This document shows positions 1 through 7,010 of a stretch of DNA of 18,904 nucleotides, in pieces. Origin of the DNA: Clostridia bacterium. Its GTDB lineage: Bacteria; Bacillota; Clostridia; Oscillospirales; Acutalibacteraceae. A program made the translations under genes and the position numbers. Where the stretch lies: assembly GCA_017519685.1 (NCBI GenBank), contig JAFWRV010000010.1:1-18904 (forward strand), in the 5' to 3' direction. Numbering within the stretch: position 1 is the stretch's first letter; the number at the start of each line of letters is the position of its first letter. The notes under the pieces were generated by a model. The model did no database searches and was not told the origin of the DNA. It saw only the letters and a list, made by a program, of their open reading frames with translations.

Positions 1-631
1 GAGCGGAGCGAAGTTCAAAGCCGTCTCTCTCGGTCGTTTCTTTCATCATGTCATAAAAGAGCTCCGCCTTTTCGCTGCCGCAGCTTTCAATCTCAACCCC
101 GTTTTTAATCGCGACCCTGACCTTTCGGCGGTGGCCCGAATCAAACGAGGCAAAAACCTCGTCCTCTGTTTTGCCCTCAATATCTATTCTTATTACCCTC
201 GTGCACTGGAAGCCGGAAAATCCCTCTGTCTTAGGGCGGGGAACAAAACCCGCGCCGGTGTACAGCTTTTTATATTCTTCGTCATTGATATCGGCGTCCT
301 TGTCGAGTCTTATATCATACGCGTTATATTTTTTACCCTCTTGCTTTGCGGCGTTTATGAGCGCGTTGAAGGTTTCCGCGTCGTCAAAATCGCAGACGGG
401 ACCTCTCGGAGCGTAAAGCAGGGTGTAAGGAAGCTTTGATATTTTTCTCGTCAGCACCGCCATCACGCCGGTTATCGCGCCGCTGTCATCGCGGCAGATT
501 ATCCCGAACCAGCCCCAGTCATCCTTGACCCTTCCCCAGAGGGAGGTCTGCATAAAATGACCGTTTCTGTGCCTTTCGGAAAAACCGTCAAGCTCTTTTG
601 CGTTGTCTATTGATACAATTTCGGTTTTCAT
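1..631 (-). CDS. FemAB/FemX-like lipid II aminoacyltransferase, 3' end outside the window
   Basis: The minus-strand reading frame is open from an ATG at 631 to the window edge (about 210 residues), so the C-terminal part is missing. The fragment has the look of FemA/FemX/MurM peptidyltransferases: HFMQTSLWGRVK near residue 25, LYAPRGPVCDF near residue 72, and the basic stretch HRRKVRVAIKNGVEIE followed by FYDMMKETTERDGF near its end. Family members use aminoacyl-tRNA to add amino acids to the peptide side chain of lipid II on the cytoplasmic face of the membrane, building the peptidoglycan cross-bridge. Which amino acid is added cannot be read here. An AGAGGA ribosome binding site lies just upstream of the ATG, and a good promoter lies at 664-692. 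The gene is divergent from the aldolase gene. The family call is confident; the exact role is inferred. Confidence 0.85.
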   Translation of the reverse strand, partial: MKTEIVSIDNAKELDGFSERHRNGHFMQTSLWGRVKDDWGWFGIICRDDSGAITGVMAVLTRKISKLPYTLLYAPRGPVCDFDDAETFNALINAAKQEGKKYNAYDIRLDKDADINDEEYKKLYTGAGFVPRPKTEGFSGFQCTRVIRIDIEGKTEDEVFASFDSGHRRKVRVAIKNGVEIESCGSEKAELFYDMMKETTERDGFELRSA

Positions 632-663
632 CGTTTGTCCTCTTATATCCCGTAGTACATTTA

Positions 664-692
664 ATTATACAATAACAAAGATATAATTTCAA
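664..692 (-). promoter_or_regulatory. Sigma-A type promoter for the femX-like gene
   Basis: On the minus strand a TTGAAA -35 box (687-692) is separated by 17 bases from a perfect TATAAT -10 box (664-669). The expected start of transcription near 657 gives a short leader before the ATG at 631. The promoter is back to back with the aldolase promoter in the AT-rich 632-796 interval. Confidence 0.75.
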
Positions 693-729
693 CAATCAAT
701 AATAAAATTGAAATACAGTATAAAAATCA

Positions 730-757
730 TTGACAAAACATGCCATTTTGATATAAT
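730..757 (+). promoter_or_regulatory. Sigma-A type promoter for the aldolase gene
   Basis: A perfect TTGACA (730-735) is followed after 16 bases by a perfect TATAAT (752-757). The leader of about 33 bases carries the AAAGGAG ribosome binding site at 783-789. Both boxes at consensus suggest strong constitutive expression, as expected for a glycolytic gene. Confidence 0.85.
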
Positions 758-796
758 AATCAATGGTAATTTCAAGTTCAGAAAAGGAGAATATTT

Positions 797-1732
797 ATGC
801 CATTAGTAACAACTACCAAAATGTTCAAGGATGCCTATGAAGGCGGTTACGCCATCGGCGCGTTCAATGTAAACAATATGGAGATTATCCAGGGCATCGT
901 CAACGCGGCAAAGAAGCTCAACGCTCCCGTTATCCTTCAGTGCTCCAAGGGCGCGAGAGATTACGCGGGTCTCAAATATCTCACCAAGCTCGTTGACGCC
1001 GCTGTTGAGGAAACAGGTCTTCCCATCGCTCTTCATCTCGACCACGGCCCTGATTTTGAAACCTGCAAGCAGTGCATAGACGGCGGCTTCACCTCCGTTA
1101 TGATTGACGGCTCAAGTCTTCCCTATGAAGAAAACGTCGCTCTCACCCGCCAGGTTGTTGAATACGCTCACGCTCACGGCGTTGTCGTTGAAGGCGAGCT
1201 CGGCACTCTTGCCGGCGTTGAAGACGATGTTGTCGTTGAAAGCGGCAATGAAAGCTACACCAAACCCGAGCAGGTTGAGGATTTTGTCAAGAGAACAGGC
1301 ATTGACTCTCTCGCGATAGCCATCGGCACAAGCCACGGCGCATATAAATTCAAGCCCGGTCAGAAGCCGCAGCTCCGCTTTGATATTCTTGAGGAAGTCG
1401 GAAAACGTCTTCCCGGTTTCCCGATAGTTCTTCACGGCGCGTCTTCGGTTATGCCCGAATACGTAAAGATGATCAACGAATTCGGCGGCGAAATGCCCGA
1501 CGCGATCGGCATCCCCGAGGATATGCTCAGAAAGGCGTCAAGCATGGCAGTCTGCAAAATCAACGTTGACTCCGACCTTCGTCTTGCCCTTACCGCGTCC
1601 ATCCGTAAGCATCTCGCGGAGAATCCCTCACACTTCGACCCGAGACAGTATCTCAAGCCCGCACGCGCCGCCATTCAGGAGGTTGTCGAGCATAAAATCA
1701 ACGAGGTTCTCGGCTGCGCAGGCAAGGCATAA
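797..1732 (+). CDS. fba: Class II fructose-bisphosphate aldolase
   Basis: The 311-residue protein is a full-length metal-dependent (class II) aldolase, which reversibly cleaves fructose 1,6-bisphosphate to glyceraldehyde 3-phosphate and dihydroxyacetone phosphate in the cytoplasm. Family signatures visible are GAFNVNNME (residues 21-29), HLDHG (80-84, supplying the catalytic Asp82 and metal ligand His83), EGELG (132-136), TSHGAYK (178-184, metal ligand His180), VLHGASS (211-217, metal ligand His213) and the phosphate-binding NVDSDLR (256-262). The ATG at 797 has an AAAGGAG ribosome binding site seven bases upstream. The gene is monocistronic, between its own strong promoter and a hairpin at 1771-1806. 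Tagatose-bisphosphate aldolases are close relatives, but the stand-alone, strongly promoted context favours the glycolytic enzyme. Confidence 0.95.
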   Translation: MPLVTTTKMFKDAYEGGYAIGAFNVNNMEIIQGIVNAAKKLNAPVILQCSKGARDYAGLKYLTKLVDAAVEETGLPIALHLDHGPDFETCKQCIDGGFTSVMIDGSSLPYEENVALTRQVVEYAHAHGVVVEGELGTLAGVEDDVVVESGNESYTKPEQVEDFVKRTGIDSLAIAIGTSHGAYKFKPGQKPQLRFDILEEVGKRLPGFPIVLHGASSVMPEYVKMINEFGGEMPDAIGIPEDMLRKASSMAVCKINVDSDLRLALTASIRKHLAENPSHFDPRQYLKPARAAIQEVVEHKINEVLGCAGKA

Positions 1733-1770
1733 TTTATTACAAAACTGTAATTTAAATATTTGCAACATTT

Positions 1771-1806
1771 TTACGGCTTTCCGGTACTGATAACCGAAAG
1801 CCGTAA
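1771..1806 (+). terminator. Probable terminator after the aldolase gene
   Basis: TTACGGCTTTC (1771-1781) pairs fully with 1796-1806. After a one-base bulge three more pairs form, leaving a 7-base loop. A short, broken T-run follows, so termination may be incomplete. Confidence 0.6.
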
Positions 1807-1810
1807 TTTA

Positions 1811-1835
1811 TAACACTTTTTCTGTAACACTTTTT
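1811..1835 (+). repeat. Short direct repeat upstream of the secreted-protein gene
   Basis: The 11-mer TAACACTTTTT occurs twice, at 1811-1821 and 1825-1835, a period of 14 bases. It lies between the aldolase terminator and the next gene, just ahead of an AT-rich stretch (1847-1854) that could hold a weak -10 box. I see no clear -35 box, so the promoter of the gene at 1920 is not resolved. The repeats could be a regulator site or chance T-rich sequence. Confidence 0.5.
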
Positions 1836-1919
1836 GCTTTTGTGTGTATATATTACGGAAGATGCAAAACACCCTGTTTACATCTTATCTTTTTTATTTC
1901 ATTTTTCAGGAGGTTCATC

Positions 1920-3194
1920 ATGAAATCAAATGTCAGAAAACTCGCGGCAATTCTTCTCGCCGCCGCGCTTATTCTCGCGCCCCTCACTCTCGCATTCGGT
2001 TACAGCACCGGAGATCTTATTAAATGGAAATACAAGCCTTCAAAAGGCTCTGCAGAGGAAACCATCGACAACGCATATACCTACCTGGGAACCGCAAAAA
2101 CCGGCAAGCAGACCATCTCGGGATTTTATTCGGGTCTCGCTTTCACTCCGAAATCAAGCGGATACTATATTATAGTCGTTTCCCCCGGTGACGATGATGA
2201 ATCCTGGGTACAATGGGATGTTTCCGAAAGCTTTAATAAAGACGGCGCGTTCAATTCCAAAGTGCCGGACTCGATATATCTTTACCGCAATACCGGCACA
2301 GCGGATGAGCCGAATTACGTTTTTTACGGAATCTGCGCATATTTCAAAGCCGGCAGCTCCAGTTTCATCGGCGTTGACTATTATAACTCCGAAAACGGAA
2401 AAGTAACCGTTGAAATCAAAAAGTCGGGCGCTCCCGTAAGCGTTCAGGCCCCCTACGCAAACAAAACATACCTTATAGGTTACGATATTGATCAGTACCT
2501 TACCGGTAATTACGTTGAGATTTATGACGGTATGATGAAAGTCAGATTCTCAAACGGCGAAACATACTGCACCAATGATATGCAGCTCAGAGGAAATCTC
2601 AAGACCGGCACCTGCAATATCACAGCGACATTAGGTCCGGACAGCTTCAAGAACTACAAATTCAACGTTAAAATCAAATGCCTTGATGTCAAGGACTGCA
2701 TCAGCAAGGTTGAATATATCGGAAACATTGACGGCGCGGTCAAATACTATTATAACGGTGTCGGCTCCGTTAAGGACGGCATCACCGATATCAAAGTTAC
2801 CTACAAAAACGGAAAGACTGAAACCTTCCCCGTATTCTCGGGCGCAGGTGAATTCGACAGCAACGATGTTCTTTATTATTCCTATATCACAATCGGTAAA
2901 AATGAAGTATTCGCAAGAATCTTCCTCGGCGCGGATATTATAAACGAAAAATGCTATCTTGTAACCGATATCTGCGGCACCTTCTTCGGAAAAACAGAGG
3001 TAAATGTCGATGAAGCGAACTTCTTTGAGAATATCGGCAAATTCAATGAAACATCGATAAATTATCTCACCAATATCGATTTTAATATTTATTACGGAGA
3101 AAACCTTCTTGACGCTTTCTCAAATATAAACGGCGAATTCAGAATGCTTGCCGCCGATCTCTTCGCGATTCCTCTTCCCGAGTACGATTATTGA
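1920..3194 (+). CDS. Secreted protein of unknown function
   Basis: The 424-residue protein starts at the ATG at 1920, which has a perfect AGGAGG at 1908-1913; the frame is open further upstream to 1842, but those 26 codons lie before the ribosome binding site and would bury the signal peptide. The N-terminus (two basic residues, then a hydrophobic run rich in Ala and Leu, ending near AFG) is a typical Sec signal peptide with no lipobox. The mature part is rich in Tyr, Gly, Asn and Asp and appears beta-rich. Its middle section (YLIGYDIDQYLTGNYVEIYD and what follows) resembles the Ig-like domains of clostridial surface proteins, but I cannot assign a family. There is no LPXTG motif, choline or SLH repeat or C-terminal membrane segment, so it is probably released. 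It is a single-gene unit ending in the hairpin at 3209-3235. Confidence 0.85.
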   Translation: MKSNVRKLAAILLAAALILAPLTLAFGYSTGDLIKWKYKPSKGSAEETIDNAYTYLGTAKTGKQTISGFYSGLAFTPKSSGYYIIVVSPGDDDESWVQWDVSESFNKDGAFNSKVPDSIYLYRNTGTADEPNYVFYGICAYFKAGSSSFIGVDYYNSENGKVTVEIKKSGAPVSVQAPYANKTYLIGYDIDQYLTGNYVEIYDGMMKVRFSNGETYCTNDMQLRGNLKTGTCNITATLGPDSFKNYKFNVKIKCLDVKDCISKVEYIGNIDGAVKYYYNGVGSVKDGITDIKVTYKNGKTETFPVFSGAGEFDSNDVLYYSYITIGKNEVFARIFLGADIINEKCYLVTDICGTFFGKTEVNVDEANFFENIGKFNETSINYLTNIDFNIYYGENLLDAFSNINGEFRMLAADLFAIPLPEYDY

Positions 3195-3208
3195 TTTACA
3201 GACAGCAA

Positions 3209-3235
3209 AACCCCGGAAGTCAGACTTCCGGGGTT
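3209..3235. terminator. Bidirectional terminator between convergent genes
   Basis: A perfect 12-bp inverted repeat (3209-3220 with 3224-3235) has a 3-base loop and is flanked by A-runs on one side and T-runs on the other. It can stop transcription from the secreted-protein gene (plus) and the ABC-racemase operon (minus). The minus-strand racemase stop codon (3220-3222) lies at the loop, so one arm of the hairpin codes for its last residues. Confidence 0.9.
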
Positions 3236-4002
3236 AATTTTATCTCTGCTGTTTTTCTGTACCTGATAACGGCTTCGCCGCTGAGAACCGGCGCGCCGTC
3301 CGGTAAAACCTCGACTCCGAGCATTCCGCCCGGCTGGGTAAATTTCTCTTTGATTTCTACGCCGTATTTATTGCTGAGGTAAATACCGAGAGCGCATGTT
3401 CCGCTCGCGCAGGAACTCTCCCAGACAAGCGTATCCGCTCCCGGAACATATACCAGCGGTGTTAATTTTTTCGCTGCGGTATCGGCAATCATAAGGCCTG
3501 CCGCGTCACAGCCGAGTTTTTCGCAGGCATATTTCACAATTCTTTCCGCTTCGGCTTTGTCAACCGCCGTTTCCGAAATAATATGAACTATGCCGGGCAG
3601 CGCGACAAACGGAAAATCATATTTCCCGCCTTCTGTTTCAACTGTTATGTTTCCGGCGCTTTGGGCCGCGGGCATAGTCACGCTTCCGCGGTAAACTCCG
3701 TCTTTTCCGGTGACGCTGACTTTTACCGGACTGTCCGATCCCGAAACTGTCATTTCCGTATCAAGACAGGTCAGACCGTTTTTAAGACAGTAAAGCGCCG
3801 CGGCGCTGAGTGTCGCGTTTCCGCAGAATTCACCGCCCGCCATATTGAGCGTCTTTTCCCGGGTAAAACCGACCTGCTCCGCCGACGGCTCAAGCCGCAT
3901 CAGTTCAAGAGCGACGTCTCTGCGCTGTTCTTTCGCAACGGGAGTGTCGCACAGCAGGGTGATATTGCCTGTCGGGTCAGCGTAATAATAATCAACCGTC
4001 AT
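3220..4002 (-). CDS. DapF/CntK-like amino-acid racemase (two-cysteine, cofactor-independent)
   Basis: The 260-residue protein has the two-lobed organisation of diaminopimelate epimerase-fold enzymes, with one catalytic cysteine per half: Cys60 in [10 protein letters not shown] and Cys198 in ESSCASGTC. In this fold the two cysteines act as a thiol/thiolate pair that removes and re-adds the alpha proton without a cofactor. The GGEFCGNA and SCASGT motifs look more like the histidine racemase CntK than classical DapF, which has a NxxxMCGN and ACGTG pattern; that comparison is from memory. The start ATG overlaps the ATPase stop by 4 bases (ATGA), so the gene is translationally coupled to an amino-acid ABC transporter. 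No opine synthase or nicotianamine-synthase-like partner (CntL, CntM) is present, so staphylopine-type metallophore synthesis is not supported. Most likely it inverts the transported amino acid; the substrate is unknown. Confidence 0.8.
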   Translation of the reverse strand: MTVDYYYADPTGNITLLCDTPVAKEQRRDVALELMRLEPSAEQVGFTREKTLNMAGGEFCGNATLSAAALYCLKNGLTCLDTEMTVSGSDSPVKVSVTGKDGVYRGSVTMPAAQSAGNITVETEGGKYDFPFVALPGIVHIISETAVDKAEAERIVKYACEKLGCDAAGLMIADTAAKKLTPLVYVPGADTLVWESSCASGTCALGIYLSNKYGVEIKEKFTQPGGMLGVEVLPDGAPVLSGEAVIRYRKTAEIKLTPEV

Positions 4003-4754
4003 GTTCTGTTATAGTTCTGAAGGAACTGTCTCATTCTGTCGGACCGGGTGTTGCCGAATACTTCTTCGGGATCGCCCTGCTCAACGATAACGCCGCCGTC
4101 CATGAATATGACTCTGTCTGATACCGCGCGGGCAAAAGCCATCTCGTGGGTAACGATAACCATGGTCATCTTTTCCTCGGCGAGCCGTTTGATAACCTTG
4201 AGCACCTCGCCGGTAAGCTCCGGGTCAAGCGCCGAGGTCGGCTCGTCAAAGAACAGAATTTCCGGATTCATAGCCAGCGCCCTGACTATTGAAACCCTCT
4301 GCTGCTGACCGCCCGACAGCAGTCCCGGATAAGAATCCGCCTTATCCTCAAGCCCCATCTTGCGAAGGAGCGCAAGGCATTCCTCGCGGACCTCGTTTTT
4401 GTCGCGCTTCATAACGGAAACGGGCGCGTCCATCATGTTTTTCAGCACCGTATAGTGCGGGAAGAGATTGAAATTCTGGAAAACCAGACCGAAAATATGA
4501 CGGAAATCATTGAGCTTCCTGGCGTAAACGCATTTGCCGTTTTTCATCTCGGCGGCGTTTTTATCATCATAGGTGATGGTGCCCGAGTCGATTGTTTCAA
4601 GGAAAGTCGCGCAGCGCAGAAGGGTGGATTTGCCCGAGCCCGATGGGCCGATAATCGAGACAACCTCGCCCTTATCAACGTGAAGGGAGATATCTTTCAG
4701 CACGTGATTGTCGCCGAAGGACTTCTGAATATTTGTCATTTTAAGAATACTCAT
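3999..4754 (-). CDS. Polar amino-acid ABC transporter ATPase (GlnQ/HisP type)
   Basis: The 251-residue nucleotide-binding subunit drives amino-acid import at the inner face of the membrane. All ATPase motifs are present: Walker [10 protein letters not shown] (36-44), Q-loop Gln93 in [10 protein letters not shown], signature LSGGQQQR (146-153), Walker B ILFFDE (166-171) followed by the D-loop SALD, and switch His203 in VTHEM. Length and motif wording match the PAAT (polar amino-acid transporter) family. It lies 12 bases downstream of the permease and overlaps the racemase start by 4 bases. The substrate cannot be read from this subunit. Confidence 0.93.
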   Translation of the reverse strand: MSILKMTNIQKSFGDNHVLKDISLHVDKGEVVSIIGPSGSGKSTLLRCATFLETIDSGTITYDDKNAAEMKNGKCVYARKLNDFRHIFGLVFQNFNLFPHYTVLKNMMDAPVSVMKRDKNEVREECLALLRKMGLEDKADSYPGLLSGGQQQRVSIVRALAMNPEILFFDEPTSALDPELTGEVLKVIKRLAEEKMTMVIVTHEMAFARAVSDRVIFMDGGVIVEQGDPEEVFGNTRSDRMRQFLQNYNRT

Positions 4755-4766
4755 ATCCGCTCCCCC

Positions 4767-5417
4767 TTACATCTTATAGTAATTCATGCGCTTCTCGACC
4801 CTGCCCATGACAAAGCCGACTATCGCGTTGAATACATAGTAGAATACGCCCGCAACAATGAAAGGCACGAAGCTCGTCTGGGAATTCGCAATCTGCTTGC
4901 CGATGGTAAACATCTCCTGATATGAGACCGTAAACGCCATCGACGTATCCTTGACGAGGGTGACTATTTCGTTGGTGACGCTCGGCAGAATCCTGCGGAT
5001 AACCTGAGGCAGAATTATCTTGAAAAACGTCTGAATTCTGCTGTAGCCGAGCACCTGCGCCGCCTCATACTGGCCGACGGGCATCGATTCGATGCCGCTG
5101 CGGTAAATCTCGGCAAAATACGCCGCGTAGTTTATCGCGAAAGCGATGACAACGGGGATGAGCTTGTTTCTCGAAATGCTTATGCCGAAAAGATAATAGG
5201 GGCCGTAGGTGACCGCAATCAGCTGAAGCATGAGCGGAGTGCCGCGCAGCACGGAAATATAAGCTTTTGCTATCCACGAAATGATTTTGATTTTGCTGCC
5301 GCGCAGAAGGGCGACTATCATTCCGAGAGGAATCGCAAAAAGCAGAGTCAGGAAGAAAATGGCGCAGGTTTTTTCGAGACCGACGGCCATTTTCGTAATT
5401 ATTGTCATTAAGGTCAT
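4767..5417 (-). CDS. Polar amino-acid ABC transporter permease (GlnP/HisM type)
   Basis: The 216-residue integral membrane protein has hydrophobic segments near residues 17-38, 62-80, 86-105 and 184-206. It carries the EAA loop that docks the ATPase: EAAQVLGY then FFKIILPQ (118-138), and the usual YRSGIESMPVGQ before it. Only one permease is encoded, so the channel is probably a homodimer. The ATG at 5417 is preferred over one three codons later because an AAGGAAG ribosome binding site lies eight bases upstream of it. It is separated from the receptor gene by 98 bases that contain a terminator-like hairpin. Confidence 0.92.
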   Translation of the reverse strand: MTLMTIITKMAVGLEKTCAIFFLTLLFAIPLGMIVALLRGSKIKIISWIAKAYISVLRGTPLMLQLIAVTYGPYYLFGISISRNKLIPVVIAFAINYAAYFAEIYRSGIESMPVGQYEAAQVLGYSRIQTFFKIILPQVIRRILPSVTNEIVTLVKDTSMAFTVSYQEMFTIGKQIANSQTSFVPFIVAGVFYYVFNAIVGFVMGRVEKRMNYYKM

Positions 5418-5455
5418 ATTTTATATCTTCCTTAAACAGGTTATTGAAAATGTTT

Positions 5456-5493
5456 AAAGCAAAAACCCGAAGGCACATTTCTGCGCCTTCAGG
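5456..5493 (-). terminator. Intra-operon attenuating terminator between receptor and permease genes
   Basis: Read on the minus strand, a 12-bp stem (5482-5493 with 5466-5477, including two G-U pairs) is capped by a GAAA tetraloop and followed by TTTTTGCTTT. This is a complete intrinsic terminator lying inside the operon. No second promoter is obvious between it and the permease, so partial read-through is the simplest reading. That would give excess receptor over membrane subunits, a common arrangement for ABC importers. It could also protect the receptor mRNA 3' end. Confidence 0.8.
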
Positions 5494-5515
5494 ATTCAGG
5501 CATTGGGATATTATT

Positions 5516-6349
5516 TTATTTGAGGAAAAGAAGGTTGCCGGCATCGATATCTTCATACTTTGCCGCGATTTCGGCGTAGGTGCCGTCTGCAACGATAGCG
5601 TCGATTGCACCATCAACCTCTGCGCAGAGAGCTTCATCGCCCGAACGGAATGCAATACCATACTGCTCAGCGCCGAGATCCTCGTCGATGATGGCGTAGC
5701 CTTCGTGCTCTGCAACATATCTGTCGGCAACAGGTCTGTCAACGAAAACGGCGTCAACTGCGTTGCCCTCAAGCTCAGTGAAGCATTTGAGGAAGCTGTC
5801 GCAGGTTATGACTTCGCCGAAGGTGTCGGCAAGATCTTTGAGATCGTCATTGAGAAGGGATTCGCCCGAGGTGCCGAGCTGAACCGCAACAGCCTTGCCC
5901 GCAAGGTCTGCAGAGGAAGCGAAGCCGCTGTCCGCCTTGACGAGGAGAACCTGCTCATTGTCGAAATAAGGTCTTGAAAGAACATAGCCCGCATCCTTCA
6001 TGGAATCGAGGATTGTCATGCCGGACCATACGCAGTCGCATTCATTGGAATCAAGCTGAACGAGCTTCTCATCCCAGTTGACTGCAAACACTTTGAATTC
6101 CCAGCCGAGTTTGGCGCAGACCGCTTTGCAGACTTCAACATCAAAGCCGGTGTATTCGCCGTCTTCGCCGAGATAGCTGAACGGGGGATACTCGGGGTCG
6201 ATGCCCATTGTGAAGGTCTTGGCGGGAGCGGTGCCGTCGGCAGCCGTGGTGGTGTTGCCGTCATCGGTCTTTGAGCCGCAGCCGGCGAGACAGAAGGTGA
6301 GAGCGCCGATAATTACGGCAAGCATTAAAGCGATAATTCTCTTTTTCAT
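5516..6349 (-). CDS. Amino-acid ABC transporter substrate-binding lipoprotein (SBP_bac_3 family)
   Basis: The 277-residue extracellular receptor has a lipoprotein signal peptide: basic MKKR, a hydrophobic core and the lipobox LAGC with Cys24 as the lipidated residue, followed by a Gly/Ser/Asp/Thr linker. The mature part opens with the family signature FTMGIDPEYPPFSYLGEDGE, continues with TGFDVEVCKAVCAKLGW, and holds SGMTI, the QLGTSGES and DAVFVDRPVADRYV lobe motifs and a C-terminal AIDAIVADGTYAEIAAKY. This is the periplasmic-binding-protein type II fold used for polar amino acids such as Gln, His, Arg or Cys; the ligand is not determined. First gene of the operon, with a promoter at 6411-6439 and the attenuating hairpin behind it. 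Confidence 0.93.
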   Translation of the reverse strand: MKKRIIALMLAVIIGALTFCLAGCGSKTDDGNTTTAADGTAPAKTFTMGIDPEYPPFSYLGEDGEYTGFDVEVCKAVCAKLGWEFKVFAVNWDEKLVQLDSNECDCVWSGMTILDSMKDAGYVLSRPYFDNEQVLLVKADSGFASSADLAGKAVAVQLGTSGESLLNDDLKDLADTFGEVITCDSFLKCFTELEGNAVDAVFVDRPVADRYVAEHEGYAIIDEDLGAEQYGIAFRSGDEALCAEVDGAIDAIVADGTYAEIAAKYEDIDAGNLLFLK

Positions 6350-6410
6350 AATTAATTCCTCATCTTTATAATTTATACTCCTGCACGGTCATACCTGTCC
6401 ATGCTCTGTA

Positions 6411-6439
6411 AATTTATCACATTAGTATAGTAAAGTCAA
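6411..6439 (-). promoter_or_regulatory. Probable promoter of the amino-acid ABC operon
   Basis: On the minus strand TTGACT (6434-6439) is followed after 17 bases by TAAATT (6411-6416), a good -35 and a weaker -10 (4 of 6 matches). It gives a leader of about 55 bases before the ATG at 6349. It is divergent from the promoter at 6458-6486; the -35 boxes are only 18 bases apart, so a regulator bound between them could affect both units. Confidence 0.5.
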
Positions 6440-6457
6440 TACTTTTTTCAAAAAAGG

Positions 6458-6486
6458 TTGATAAATTCTTTTTAAACAGTTATTAT
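6458..6486 (+). promoter_or_regulatory. Probable promoter of the flavin-reductase-like/ylmH unit
   Basis: TTGATA (6458-6463), a 17-base spacer and TATTAT (6481-6486) form a good sigma-A promoter. The expected start near 6493 leaves a leader of about 20 bases, with an AAAGGAG ribosome binding site before the ATG at 6516. Confidence 0.65.
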
Positions 6487-6515
6487 AAGACTAATAAAAT
6501 AAAGGAGAAATTCTG

Positions 6516-7010
6516 ATGAAAGAAATCAATATCAGGGATATAAAAGAAAACGCCGTTTCACTCATATCCGACGGCTAGGGACTTGTCACCGTGGCGGATT
6601 CGGACAAGATTAACCCGATGACCGTCAGCTGGGGCGCCCTCGGAGAAATCTGGGGAAAGGACGCCGCGTTCATCTTCATACGCGAAAACCGTTATACATA
6701 CGAATTCCTTGAAAAAGGCGGACTGTTCACCCTTTCTTTCTATGACGAAAAATACCGCCCCGCACTCGCTCTGTGCGGCAAAAAAAGCGGCAGGGATACA
6801 GACAAGGTCAAAGAAACGGGACTCACTCCTGTCTTTACAGACGGCGCCGTCACCTTTGAGCAGGCGAAATACACGCTCGTGTGCAGAATCGCCGCTTCAG
6901 CGCTGCTTGATGAAAGCAGCTTTATCGCCGGTTACATCGGTGAAAACTACAACAAAAACGATTATCACAAGATGTTCATCGGTGAAATCATAAAGGTGTA
7001 TGAAAATTGA
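6516..7010 (+). pseudogene. Flavin-reductase-like FMN-binding protein gene with an in-frame TAG at codon 21
   Basis: An ATG at 6516 with an AAAGGAG ribosome binding site and upstream promoter begins MKEINIRDIKENAVSLISDG, then hits TAG (6576-6578). The same frame continues uninterrupted to a TGA at 7010, for 164 sense codons plus the amber. The remainder (MTVSWGALGEIWGKDAAFIF, then RYTYEFLEKGGLFTLSFYD and CGKKSGRDTDKVKETGL) is characteristic of flavin reductase-like split-barrel FMN-binding proteins, and the N-terminal 20 codons also fit the family. Relatives usually have Trp at codon 21 (pattern KDW-LVTAG, from memory), so one TGG to TAG change explains the break. A GTG at 6591 could begin a 139-residue product (6591-7010) missing the N-terminus, with only a weak AGGGA upstream. 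It may be a recent pseudogene, a sequencing error, or a suppressed codon. Confidence 0.7.

Noticed and set aside
131..439. Plus-strand open frames at 131-439 and 171-416
   Set aside because: They lie antisense to the femX-like gene, whose minus-strand frame is continuous and has family motifs, promoter and ribosome binding site.
1842..1919. Upstream extension of the secreted-protein frame to an ATG at 1842
   Set aside because: The AGGAGG at 1908-1913 and the signal peptide both point to the ATG at 1920; the extension would put 26 residues ahead of the signal peptide and has no ribosome binding site of its own.
3220..4002. Staphylopine-type metallophore locus suggested by the CntK-like racemase
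   Set aside because: No CntL or CntM homologue lies in the window and the transporter is of the polar amino-acid class, not the nickel/peptide class used for metallophores.
3583..4014. Plus-strand open frame opposite the racemase
   Set aside because: It is a shadow of the racemase coding strand with no ribosome binding site; the minus frame has both catalytic cysteines and operon overlap.
4455..4925. Plus-strand open frame spanning the ATPase and permease genes
   Set aside because: It crosses two well-supported minus-strand genes and shows no recognisable motif.
5065..5977. Long alternative frames (minus 5065-5772, plus 5402-5977) over the permease and receptor genes
   Set aside because: They cut across the intergenic terminator and both motif-rich genes, and have atypical composition for a protein.
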